Shown here one piece after another: positions 1 to 11,869 of a DNA stretch of 64,000 nucleotides; position 1 is the stretch's first letter; every line of letters starts with the position of its first letter. The translations under genes and the position numbers were made by a program. Source of the stretch: Gnetum montanum (taxonomy: Eukaryota; Streptophyta; Gnetopsida; Gnetales; Gnetaceae); assembly GCA_015680685.1 (NCBI GenBank), contig MNCI01026399.1:290074-354073 (forward strand). The letters run 5' to 3'. The notes below the pieces were generated by a model, which worked only from the letters and a program-made list of their open reading frames with translations, searched no databases and had not been told where the DNA came from.

Positions 1-2879
1 GGGTGTGGATAACCAAGTAATAAAGGATATGATAGTAGGGTATAACCAACATGGAAGATAAGCCAAGAACAAGTTAGGGAATGAGTTAGATACAAGAAAT
101 GCATCTCAGATCCTTAAATCATAGAAAAGGTTCAGACCTTGAGTTTATTAGACATTCTTGCACCTAATGAAGTAGACCTTGTGAGAAAATGTTAAGCCTA
201 ATTAATCCTAGAAATGGCCTTCCTAACCAAGTTATATGTCGACTCCTATCCAATAATAATAATTTATTATCAATAGAGGAATAAGCATATGTACATAATC
301 TATAGATAAAATTATAATAATATTGATCAATATTGATTTTCTCGATTTAGGAAGATTAGCCTAAGTACAAGTATCAATAAACATCAAAGTATCAATGTCT
401 ATAGAGAATAAAAAACATCCTAGTAAAAGTTATATCAAGGGAAATTGAAGGCTCAATGTCTCATCACAAAACCAAATCACAAAATATAGATTCCAGTGAC
501 CTAGTTCAATACAACTAAGATAAAATTCAGGTTTTCAATATACATTTTGATTTAATTGACCTAAATTGATGTCAATTCTTTGATTCATATGAATCTATTT
601 GATCTGGTTCAAACATGAGTAAACTTTAGTAAAAATTTTACATCTGAATAGCACAACTTCGATGCAAATTGATATGTTTATTAAACTTATCAATGTTTAT
701 AGTTAAGATCGATATGTCTAAAATTTTCTTGAATGTTTTAAATCTTATTAGCACAAGCAATAATAATCAATATTTTTGTGACTTGAATTTGTAATATGTC
801 AATCTATATAGCTATTGCTGTAGAGATCAACCCAAATTATTCCGATTAATATCAACGCCATGATATGGATCAATGGCATTAAAATTCTAAAATAATAATA
901 AAAGGATAATGTGTAAGATGGTGGTTTTTGTATAAAAGCCACTGTCCCAACCAAATATATCATTTGCAACATCACCAGTGTGATCTAGGGTTTCCATCCT
1001 AGGAGATCAAGGCCATGATTTCTCCTCCAATCTTTGTCATTGCACTTATTGTGGGAGGACCACAATAATTAGTGGGGTCTATGGGCCACATGAACCCCCA
1101 CTTGCTTCTTGGCAGAAATTAGTATGAAGAATTATTGTCATTTTTTAGGTTTCACCCAAACTTTTTAAAATAATGTTAATCTTGTTTTGTTATTTTTGTC
1201 ATTTCTACATCCATTCATTATATATGCCCAAATGTACCAGCCTTAAACAGTAGGTACAGGTATGGATTTGAGTGAGGAGTTTGTAGATAATTTCAATTTT
1301 TTTAACGTTTTAGTTTTGTTGTAGGCTCCAAGGAGTGAGCTATTAAAGATCTCTCCATAGAACCACATAGACACAACGGTACTCTAGCAACTTGAGAAGA
1401 TAGGCTGCAGGGCTTTTATCAGGCTCCCTCTCAACTGGTTCATATAAGAAGAGGTTCTGGAATTTTATTGAAACCTCAAACCCCATTTAAGCAAAGCTGA
1501 TCCTTTAGGGCAATATTTGGTGTTTTTTGTTCGCAAGACATGGGTCAAGGTCATGCTAGTCAAGCTACAAGAATGGTTTGGACTACCAACACAAGGGAAA
1601 GACATTTTCAAACCCAAGGCAAGCATAGAGGAGAAGTATGAACTATTCCACTAGTTCATTGGCAAGGTTAACAGTGGTTGGCTTCAAACCCAAGGTTTGC
1701 ATTTCATAAACCTACAGCTTGAACACCAAGTGATGGCAAGGATGATTATCACTAACATTCTTTCTTTCACTCACACTACCTACATGCTCAACCCTGCATT
1801 TCATAAACCTCCAGCCTGAACACCAAGTGATGGCAAGTGATGGAAAATTTCTCTTACCTCCCGAATAGGTATCTCATGTATCATTACAACGATGATGCCT
1901 TGAAATTATGTTTTCCTTTTCTTATTTTAGCAATTTTATGGAAGTGTGGCATCCCTAAGTTGTAGATGGGAATAAAGGTGCACCTTTCCATTTTGAAGAA
2001 TGACACATTTGCCTGCTCCTTAAAGATCTACACAAAATTTGGGTCGTTCGTGAGGGAGTCTCAAGAGCCCAATTCTTCATTGGCATTAGAGGCTAGTAAA
2101 TTCCATGGATTTGGGAATGAAGTTTGGTCCCAATTGCTTGAACTTCAATCCACCTAGAGGGAGATCCTCTAACTGTTGCAAAAGGTTAGCTCCATTATAA
2201 CCGCTATGGATAAGAAGGTGGTGGACATAGAAAAGCATGTCCACCCTCAAATCTGTGATGACAATAAAGGGGGGCTAACGCTCTCATTTTGAGGAGGATA
2301 TAGAAGTTGAAGCAGGCTCTGAGGCTTAATCAAAGCCTCAATATTGAATTTCAATTTTGTTATGTTATGACTTTATAAATATTTCAGATGGTGAACAATG
2401 AACAATTTTATTTTTATGTTGTTATTCATGGACAGAATGATGCTTATATTTATTGTGTGTTGAATGCTCTACTGAAATGATGAAAACATAATTTTATTTG
2501 CATGCATATGTTAATGTTTTTATATTTTTCCTTAAGCAGCTATATATATCATTGTTTCTTTTTATCTATTTTTCCATTTGTGGCCAAGCACTAGCCATAG
2601 GCTAGTCAAGGGCTATGATAAACCCAAAAATTATTTTAGTTTTAACATCGCAAAGTAGAATTTTTATTTGTTTAGTATTTTTATATATCAAACATCATCA
2701 ATTCTATTAGCTTAAATCAATAAGTGTTTATTTCTCCTTTTTGCTTATTTATTGAAGGTAATCGTGACAGTGATGCATATTGATATCAATACCACTTATT
2801 TACATGGCATTAAGGTGAAGCATAGTTGATTTTGTGTATGAGTGACAATCATAAGTACAATGTCTTCAATTGAATTAAC
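1..2879. other. Decayed AT-rich intergenic DNA
   Basis: No intact gene is visible. The stretch is AT-rich and has only short open frames. Two patches look like remains of coding sequence: about 1490-1720, which reads with breaks as a tract containing EWFGLPTQGKDIF, and 1966-2290. I see no tRNA, rRNA or clear LTR boundary. It most likely belongs to the same old repeat family as the DNA that follows, but this is inference. Confidence 0.5.
1490..2290 (+). pseudogene. Remnant of a transposon-type ORF
   Basis: Around 1540-1660 a broken frame reads as tryptophan-rich sequence followed by EWFGLPTQGKDIF, a pattern like the FG(L/V)P motif seen in exon 4 of the antisense genes of elements E1 and E3 further right. 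A second piece, 1966-2157, is open for 63 codons and then continues past a stop into a charged helical stretch that ends near 2290. Several in-frame stops are TAG where CAG would fit. It may derive from the plant-transposon ORF family (the kind annotated as putative plant transposon protein), but that rests on pattern memory only. Function unknown. Confidence 0.25.
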
Positions 2880-5560
2880 CTCTAATTATTATTTGTCTTG
2901 ATGATATTTTTGACTTTTGAACCATTCCTCCATAGATACGACTCGCAAGTTAGTCACAGTGACTTCTCCACAACAAAAGATAATCACTAAAGTAATCCAA
3001 CATTGAATTTTTCCTAGCTCTCACTATGGGAAGGACCTTGTATTATCCATGCAACTTTTTCATCCAATGTCATGATGATTTACCACCCTACTAGCCCAAA
3101 CAAATGTTTATTGGTCAACATACACCAAGTCAAACCATTTCTGGACTCAAGTGTATCCAGTGGCAACAACACCTCAATAGATGGTCAAGCTCGTTTTATT
3201 TTTTGGATCTCCTCCTTCTAACTTAGTCATGGGGGAGATGGCTAGCAATGCTAACATCTTGTAATAACTCCTTATTTGTTTAGCTTTTTTGTTTTACATT
3301 TTTCTTTATACTCTATCTATTTTCTTGAGTATTTTACAATTTATTTTATATATTTTTCCTTGTTTAAAATTTCTTATGTGCATTTTTCTTCTTTATTACC
3401 ATTAGGACTTTGGTGCTTGATATAGCTGCTAATTGTTGGAAGTTCAACTAAACTATATTGGTTGAATTGATTGCTTAATAAATTAATTTCATATTTGAAT
3501 TATGACATCGATTAATGGAACATTAATTTTTATTATGATATCAAGCAATGAGCTCACATCATCCATCCATTCCACTCAACTCCATAGTGTTCTTTCATCT
3601 TGGAAGCATCATGTCCTTTCTTAATAAGACCTTATAACGAATCCATGATCTTGATACTTAACAAACTTGGAACGAATCAAGTGGAATAGAGAAGGATGTG
3701 GCTTTAAGAGGATTTTCCACCTTTTGTACCTACCAGTATTTTTAGGTTTTATGGTTATTCTCATCAATTCCTCACCATTCCTAATGTCAACCATTAATAG
3801 GAAGAATATCTTTGCATGGTGTGGTTCCCATGAAAAAAAACATGGGAAGTCAAAGCACACCCCTTAGACAAAATAATGGGTTACAAGCACAAGTTATTAG
3901 GATAGAAAGACATGTTACCCATGCCTAAAGGCACCCCTCTAACTAAGGTTCTTCCTAACTTCCTACTTCTATTTTCTTCTCTATTTGGAATGATGGGTGA
4001 TCTCGCAGGGTGGTCATGAGCTCTGGGGATCGAATGATCTAAATGTGTCAATGCAAAGTCACTAGAAGTGGATGGACTTGGTTTTGACTAAGGATAGGAT
4101 AATATCAAGCTACATTAACCATACATTCCATAATTACTTCATGTGACCAAGATGCAAGACTTCATTACCACACACACTCTCTCATTATTCAACTATTGTC
4201 ATCCATCACCTTCCTGCCTCCTATCATGGCTAATTAATGTGTCCCTTTTGGTATGTCCTAATTATTTGATTATTTCTTGTGTAGATTCTACTTTTAAGGA
4301 TTAATGACCATTAATCACCTTTAGGGTCTACTAACTCCTAGGTATGAGGGCATGTACAGGCATCAAGGACAAGAGCCTACCATGGAAAGGACCCACTTAC
4401 ATACTCTTTGGTCTAGTTTTGTTAAACTTCTTACCCCTAAGTTATATTGTATTCAATTCCATTATTTTCCAAAAGAAACATCCAACTTTTCACTCCTTGG
4501 ATATATAATTTTCTCCAAACCTCCTTTCCCAAACTAATTTCAAGCCCTCTTCCATGATTTGTCATCATTCTAGGTTTTTTTGGCTTTATTTGGACTCTAA
4601 TTTCATCTCAAAACTCTTCCCTAACACTTAGTTTTTAATTGTGAAAATTTCTTATACATGGTTGCGTCAATGTAGCCCCATCGACACAGCTAGATGCATC
4701 GACGCATCCCTATTGATGTAGCATAAAAAAACTATAATAGCATCAACACTTAGCCAAATTTTTCACATTTGCTTCACAATGCAAGGGAAAGTTTTGCAGT
4801 TTTAAGAGTCCAAAAACCTTCCAAATGCCATAACTTCCACACCACTTATCTAATACACCTCATTTTTTTATCCTCTAGCTACCATAGGTAAGCTTTACAT
4901 TATGGAGGCCACACACCTTTGGTTTATGATGGAAAATTTTGGAATTTTTCTAACTCCACAAGGTTTAACTATTAAAATAATATAAAATTTTTCATTGCCA
5001 ACAAGTTAAACCTCATAAACAAACTCTGGTAGCTAATGAATAAGGTAATCATAAAATAATAATAAATTAATCATCCTTCCATGATTACAAACAAACCTAA
5101 GTGTAACTTAACCAAATGAGAAAAGTATCAAAAGAACTAAGGGTTACACATTAATTGGTAATCCTTGGTTGTGTTTGTAATCACAGATGATACCAAAGAG
5201 GGTAGCACTCATAAGAAGACCACAATTGAGGGAGAAGTGGCCATGATGAGAAAGGAGGCAGCAGCAGCCACAATAGCTCCAAGAACAGGAGGCTAAAGCA
5301 ACTCTCATGATGGAACCCCTTCAGGAGGATCCTAAAATAGAATTTTTTCAACAAATTCCCATAGCTAAAACTAGCCATGCAAGATGAAGAATTAAGGTCA
5401 ATACATAATCTAGAGGTCACATTGATAGAGGCCTACCTTGAAAAAATTTGAACCAAGGAGATCCAAAGTTCCATTCTCCAACAACTAAATTTTAGACCCT
5501 TCTTGGACTTAGTGCCTGAGGAAGTCTGCACCCAACTCTAGGAGTCTCCCATGTGACCCA
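2880..5560. repeat. Dispersed repeat block A, copy 1
   Basis: This non-coding block is repeated in the same orientation at about 11870-14729, roughly 8990 bp downstream. Matching landmarks are the phrase around 3900-3945 (GGCACCCCTCTAACTAAGG) with 12895-12925, the CATCGAC-rich stretch at 4665-4730 with 13685-13735, and the GAAATCCAAAGT-like phrase near 5458 with 14455. The copies have diverged heavily with many small indels. No frame survives. It is probably the untranslated leader or 3' region of an old LTR element. Confidence 0.55.
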
Positions 5561-5599
5561 TTCTCTCTTCTAGTGGACAATGGCACATGAAGGAGACTT

Positions 5600-8010
5600 A
5601 CCTATTCTAGAGTAACTAATAGGGATATGTGATGGCCAAGATCAAAGATATCACCATCTTCTATTTAGTTAGGCCATTGTGGAGGCCCTTGGCTTGCCTA
5701 ATATGAAGATAACATTGGTGGAGATATTCACACAAGTGGACCATGAAGCTAATTAACAATGAATCTAGCATTGCTATGGGATGGACCATAAGGAATATAA
5801 TGCACTAACCAAGGTGAAGCATGCATATTTTAAGATAGTAGCCTACCACTTGAACCCTACAATGAGGCCTAGTAAAGTTACAGCCTTCTCCACCAGTAAG
5901 TACATCACTCTAAGTGGTAAATTTTCCATCAACCTTCCTTAGCTCATCTACCTACAAATTGAGAAGCACTTCAAAGAAAATGAGTAAGGAAGGAAGACAC
6001 TCCCCTTCCCATGCCTTATTAGAAAACTCTATGGATGGGAGGCATATCACACTATTCTAATGACACACTATGTCATGCTCCTGCCACATCCTAGATGAAA
6101 GATAAAGCATCTACAAAGCTACTAGAAGAGGAATGGCCATCACCACCACCTACCAGTGAAACAACACCATAAGCCCATGCAGCTACCGAAAGAATCAAAA
6201 AACTTTGTGAGTAGTTGCTACAACAACAATAGGGTTTAGTAAGTGATGAAGATACATTAGTCTACCGTCCAATATTGAGCCATCTCAATGAGGTCACTCG
6301 AACCATCATCTACCTAAAGAAGACCACCTCGCTATTCTCTACACAAAGAATAAAAGTGCCTACAAGAATGAATCCTAGCATTTGGGAAGTTATAGTGTCC
6401 ATCCTTGGATAAGAGTTCCTTGAATTCTCTAGAAATGCCACAACTTTTTCGATGTGCCTAGAGGAAGGTAAGGAGGTGACTATCCTGGTGATGAACCATC
6501 ATGGACAAGAGATAGCAACAAAAGTGTTGGCTAATAGGATGGATGAGGCCTTAAACACTCCTATGGTAGTAATGTCAGGCATTGCTACCCTAAAAGATGT
6601 TCAAGCTTTTGCAAGAGCAATAAGTGGTCAACGTAGTACAACCTAAGACAAGGAAGTGTTGGATCGACTAGTGGAACTAGACAATCACTTCTAGAGATCT
6701 TTGATCTCCCAAATGAAATCATTGCAACCTAGTTGGAACTACTAGAGATGAAGGGAAAATAAATCATTACCAATTTCCAACTACAGGTAGCCACTCTAAA
6801 AAACTAATGGTTGGCTATTGAAGTTGCAACATTGTGGATCCATCTCTTTGACCTCACCATTCTCAACCCAAACCTCAACCAATATAAATCTTTTCAAAAA
6901 CTTCAAAAATAACTTAGATAGTTTGATGCCTCCTTATTGGAAGGTCTAGCATTCAACACCAATAAGGACTTGGCTCAAGTCCACAAGGAAAACATGGTCC
7001 TTACCAAGGATATTCACAACCTACAAAATGTTGAGGAGTAGAAGGATCAAATGGTCGAATTCATCTGACAACAATAGGAGAAACTAGCCAAGGTGAACCT
7101 TGACTTAAGGAGGTTGACAATGGAGAATCAAAATCTCTCCATGGAGGAAGTCCAAGTGCTTCACCAAAAAATAACCATAGATGTAGATAATTAGAAGAAT
7201 GAGGACCTAAAATTTGAATGGGTTAAAAACCACTACAGCGACCAGGTTGGGATCCTTGAGGAGGCAAATGAGAAGGAGATTTAGATGGCCAAGATGAAGA
7301 TGAATGAGGCCCTCTAGTAACTCTAACAAAGAGAAGATGTATGGTAGCCAATCTTTGATGGCTTAAACACATACAATAAAGATGAGATCCACCTGAAGGA
7401 GTTACAAATAGAGGAGATGATTCAATACATTAAGCATGCCAACCTCTAATATGGAAATATGACCATGCTGACTATAGGAAAGCAAAGGATAGGGTTGGAA
7501 AAATAGGTGGCTAGTTCATACCTCCTATATGAGGTAGAATTTAAGCACCATAAAGAGATAAAACAAAAGTTGGAGATAGTCAACGTGAAGCTTGAAGTCC
7601 TTAGGAGCTTATTCAATGATCAATGATTGGTTGCTGAGAACCTAGTTAGGCGAATGAATGATTATTACAAGTTATAGAACCTAGTAAAGGTGTGCAACAT
7701 TAAATGAAAGCAATTTGCAATGTGGTTTGTTAATGTCAAAGAATTGTTTCCAACAATGTCATGCCAGTGGGACATTCTTGTACTAGCCCAGATTGGAAAA
7801 ACCAAGTGAACTACGTAGGACCCATGCAACAAAGAGGAAAATATGAAAGTATTGCTAAATTCTTTTAGACTTCTACCAAAAGTAGTAGTCGTAGCAAGAT
7901 AACCTCAACCGCCTCTACCACTACAAGCGCTAGAGCCTAGCAAAGGTCCTTTAGCACCCTAAGAGGCTCCACCTTTTGGTATTGTTTGAACTTCACCTCA
8001 TCTTTAAAAA
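5600..8010 (+). pseudogene. Coiled-coil transposon protein remnant, copy 1
   Basis: A plus-strand reading frame can be followed with frame changes from about 5600 to 8010. An early part (5830-6060) has hydrophobic and basic spacing like the core of plant-transposon-type ORFs. From about 6660 to 7660 it becomes a long heptad-rich stretch full of Lys, Glu, Leu and Gln, with recognisable pieces such as SSYLLYEVEF. The many stops are mainly TAG or TAA where glutamine codons would suit. A 64-codon open piece lies at 6452-6646. A second, shorter copy of the coiled-coil part is at 9320-10730. I do not recognise a precise family; a gag-like or accessory ORF of an old retroelement is the best guess. 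Confidence 0.4.
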
Positions 8011-8049
8011 TTAGAGGGGTCCTATCATCATTTTTGGTAAAGGTATTCA

Positions 8050-8990
8050 ATTTTGTTGTCATGGACACATTTTTTCAATTTTGTACAATTTGGCACTCAG
8101 AGTCACTTAGTTAGTTAGATTCAATTAGTCAATAATTCCATAAATTTCCAACTTTGTAAGAAGCTAGATCCTATTCTTGTTAACACAAGGATGAGTTTTC
8201 ACTTAGTATTTGGATTAGGATGAATCATGTCAACTAGCTGTGTTGATGAGCATGTGTTAATGCAACCCGATCAATGCATGGATACATGTGTCAACACAGA
8301 TGAATCGATGTAGTGTCAAGTCATGCCTATATAAATACATGTATCCACCACATTTATGGCATGTTAAGTAAGTAGTGTAGATGAACTCTGGTAGTTTTCT
8401 TTCTCTAGATTTAAAATATTTTCTAAGTACCTACAATATGAACCAAAGCATTTGTACAAGTCTTTATTCAAGAATCTTGTACCTAAACACATTGATGTGA
8501 CCGATAATAAAGATGAACACATTAATCACATTCCTTGCAACACTTGGAATATATTAATATTTCTTACTTGCACTTTGTTATTGATGCATTTTATATTTTT
8601 TCTTAATTAATCAATGCATTTAATAATGAATGTGTAAATATGACCACTTCAAGCATACCATTTAACACTTGGTAATCCCAATAGTGGTAATTTGGTACAT
8701 CCATTAATTGTTACTTTGTAACCTAGTAGTGTTGATACAAGTTTAGGATGTGTGCAGTAAGTGGGCCCAAATATTTTTGTTAGGATAGTTAGCCTTAGAG
8801 CTATTAGATAGCTAGATTAGTTAATTATAAACCATTTATCTTTTCATTCATACTTAGGCTAAAATATATATAAACATAAATATAAATAAATATCATATGC
8901 CTTAGTTCTCACTTAATCATACATAAGAGCCTGCACATTTAAGAGCTAAGAAGATGATGATCATACTTTTCCTTTAGTCACCATCTTTGT
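8050..8990 (+). repeat. LTR-like segment, copy 1
   Basis: This segment follows the coiled-coil pseudogene and matches 10780-11760 in order and content. Both have a downstream phrase of the type ACAAGGATGAGTTTTCA / ACTTGAGGATGAGTTTTCA, which resembles the tail and polypurine region of plant gypsy elements. Both then have a CATCAA/TGTTGA-rich stretch and a TATA box. Exact LTR ends cannot be set: a start near 8219 (TGAATCATG) fits the other copy, whose start is near 10968. Two such segments in direct orientation suggest LTRs of one element or two tandem elements. Confidence 0.4.
8328..8336 (+). promoter_or_regulatory. TATA box of LTR-like segment, copy 1
   Basis: TATATAAAT lies in the context CCTATATAAATAC, followed at the same distance as in the second copy by sequence that could hold a start site. 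The same box occurs at 11100-11108. Conservation of the motif between two otherwise diverged copies supports it as a former LTR promoter. Confidence 0.45.
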
Positions 8991-9319
8991 CAAAACCCTA
9001 GTAAATGCCCATGGCTATTAACCCTACCGCATCTACCTCAAAAAGTACCATCGAGCCACCTTCAAACTAAAAGATTTCTAACATCCTCACTATTATGTTG
9101 ACTCATGCAATTACTAATTAGATCAAGGTTGGTCACCTTCTTAGGAAATGATGTGATCCTAGGAGTCCCCTCATTTATCTACAAATTGTAGGGAATTAAC
9201 CATGTAAGGCTCTATTCAATTTAGGTTCCAGGGTGAACTTAATCTCCCAAGAACCATATAAGACCTAAAACCTAACTTCTATGAAGAAGAGCAACATCAA
9301 ACATTACCATGATGGAAAA

Positions 9320-10730
9320 TATTCAAACATCCACAGGAGTAAGAAGTGGTTGGTTAAACATAGCCCAACATGAAGAAGTGTTAGAATAATTGGTGGGATC
9401 TAGAAAACCACTTTTGGATATCTTTGATCTCCCAAATGAGATAACTGCAATCCAGTTAGAGCTACTAGAGATGAAGGGAAAAGTCATTATTTCCAAAGCC
9501 CAACTAAAGGCATCCACCACAAAGAACTAATAGTTGGCTACGAAGGTTGTGGAGTTGCTGGCCCATCTCTCCAAGCCTGCTATTATCAACCTAAAGCTCA
9601 TGAGGGATGAATTTTTCCAAAAACTTTAGGATAGAATAAGGGAGGTTAAGAATGAAAAAAAAGGTAGTGATCTTTCACATGTCCTTATCGAAATTCATGA
9701 CCTTTAGCACTGACAATGACTTGTTACAAGTCCACAAGAAAAACATGGTTCTCACGAAGAATATTCATCACCTGCAAAACATTAAATAATAGAAAGACCA
9801 AATGCATGAATTTGTAGGACAATAGTAGGAGCATCTAGCCAAGGTAAATCTTGATCTAAGGAGGTTAGCATTAGAGAATAGGAATCTCTTGATGGAGGAA
9901 GTTTGAGCACTTCATCAAAAAATGGCCATTGAGGTACTCATGTAGAAAAATAAGGCCCTAAAATTTGAACGAGCTAAGAATCATTATAGGGACTAGGTTG
10001 GGCTCCTTAAGAAGGTAAATGAAAAAGAGATACAACTAGCCAAGACAAGGATGAATGAGGCCCTCTAGATACTCTAGTAAAGAGGCAGCATGTGGCAACT
10101 AATCTTTAATGGCTTAAATGCATACAATAAGGAAAAAATTTACCTAAAAGAGTTGAAAATCAAGGAGATGACAAAGTATATGGAGCTTGTTAACCATTTT
10201 TATGCAAATTTGGCTATGCTGATAATAGGGCAACCAAGGACTAAATTGGAAAAGAAAGTGGCTAGTTCATACCTCTTGTATGAGGTGGAATTTAAGAATC
10301 ACAAGAAGACTAAGTAGTAATTAAAGACAATCAATCTCAAGTTGAAAGTTCTTAGGAGAAAATTTGCTAACCAACAATCTGTTGATGAGAACCTAGCTAA
10401 AAGGATGGACAACTACCATGAGCATTAGAACCTCATAAACATGTTTGACATTAAACGTAAATAGTTTGTAGCATGGTTTGTCAATGTTAAGGAGTTATTC
10501 CTCACAATGTCATGCCTATGGGATATACCTATAGTATACCACATTGGTAAAGCCGTGTGGACTACCTATGACCCATGTGGCAAAGAGGAGAAGATGAAAG
10601 AACTACTGCATGCTTTTTGACTTCCTTTAACAGTAGCAGTAAGTCAACCTTAGCCACCTCCATTACCACAAGTGTCAAAACCTAGCAAAGGGCCTTTAGC
10701 TTCATAAGAGCTTCCAACTCCAAGCACCAC
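9320..10730 (+). pseudogene. Coiled-coil transposon protein remnant, copy 2
   Basis: This is the second copy of the coiled-coil part of the pseudogene at 5600-8010, offset by about 2.7 kb. The best preserved piece is open for 75 codons at 10090-10317 and includes SSYLLYEVEFKNH, matching SSYLLYEVEFKHH of copy 1. Stops are again mostly TAG at positions where copy 1 has Gln or Glu-like codons. The N-terminal third seen in copy 1 is missing, so this copy is a truncated or rearranged relative. Confidence 0.45.
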
Positions 10731-10779
10731 TCGAGAATTTTTCTAGTCTTCAACAACTCAAGGAACTAAAAACTTTATA

Positions 10780-11760
10780 AAAGTGTCCAATTTTGTTATC
10801 ATGGATACCAATTTTATAATCGTGTAAAATTTTCCACTCAAAGATGATCATTTTATCTGTCTGGTTGTCTTTAAGTTAATAAATTTCATACTTCTTTAAA
10901 TTTTATAAGAAGCATGATTCTACTTTTGTTTACTTGAGGATGAGTTTTCAGTCTTGCATGGTGGTATGATAAAGCATTGTATACAAGCTCCATCAATGGG
11001 CATGCATCAACGTAGCCCTGTTGACATAGATGCATCAACAAGCATGCATCAATGCAGCCCCATCAACATAGATGTGTTGATGTTGATGCAGTCAAAGCCT
11101 ATATAAATGTGTGCACCAACTTCACTTATGGCATATTAAGTCCATAGTGTAGCAAAGCACTTTTAGTTTGCTTTCTCTAGAGTTAGAATATTTTCCTCTG
11201 AGTGCCCGTAGTATGAATCAAAGAAATGGTACAGATATTTATTTGAGCATCATGTACCTGAACACCTTATCATGAATGATAATAAATATGAGATTTATGA
11301 CATTCATTGCAGCACTTGGATAGTTTAATCTTGCTTATTCACACTTTGCTTTTAATGCACTTTACATTCCTCATCTTAAGTAATTAATGCATTTAATCAT
11401 GAACACATAAGTACAACCATTTTGAGCATAATGTATAATGCTTGGTAATCCTAGTAGTGGCCATTTGGTATGCCCATTAATCATTATTTGGTAATTTAGT
11501 AGCATTAATACTAGTTTAGGATGTGTCTAGTAAGTGGGAATGGCTACTTATATTAAGATAGTTAGTCACTAGAATAGATGAGTAGTTAAATAGTCAATTA
11601 TTAAACCTTCATTTATTCACCTTGCACTTAAGTTAAATATATATATAAATACCAAAAAAATAAATACCATAAGCTTTAACTTACATTCAACCATACACAA
11701 AAAATAGCACAAGTATGAGTTAGGAAGATAATGATCACATGACCCCTTAATTCACAGTTT
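10780..11760 (+). repeat. LTR-like segment, copy 2
   Basis: It matches 8050-8990 and has the same order of landmarks: a G-rich gateway GGATGAGTTTTCA near 10940, a probable LTR start TGATAAAGC near 10968, CATCAACGTAGCCC-type words, a TATA box, then the TAGTAAGTGGG phrase near 11530 that pairs with CAGTAAGTGGG near 8757. Beyond it block A begins again, which is not the order seen after copy 1. The arrangement is therefore not a simple two-LTR element. Confidence 0.4.
11100..11108 (+). promoter_or_regulatory. TATA box of LTR-like segment, copy 2
   Basis: TATATAAAT in the context CCTATATAAATG corresponds to 8328-8336. It is the only core promoter element I can support in this part. Confidence 0.45.
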
Positions 11761-11869
11761 ACGACTATGGGAAAACTTAGGAACTAAGTCTATGGAATTC
11801 AACCATATCACTAGTACACTCTTTTGAATCATTTGGTTGGGTGTAGGATATACTCATTTCTCATCAATA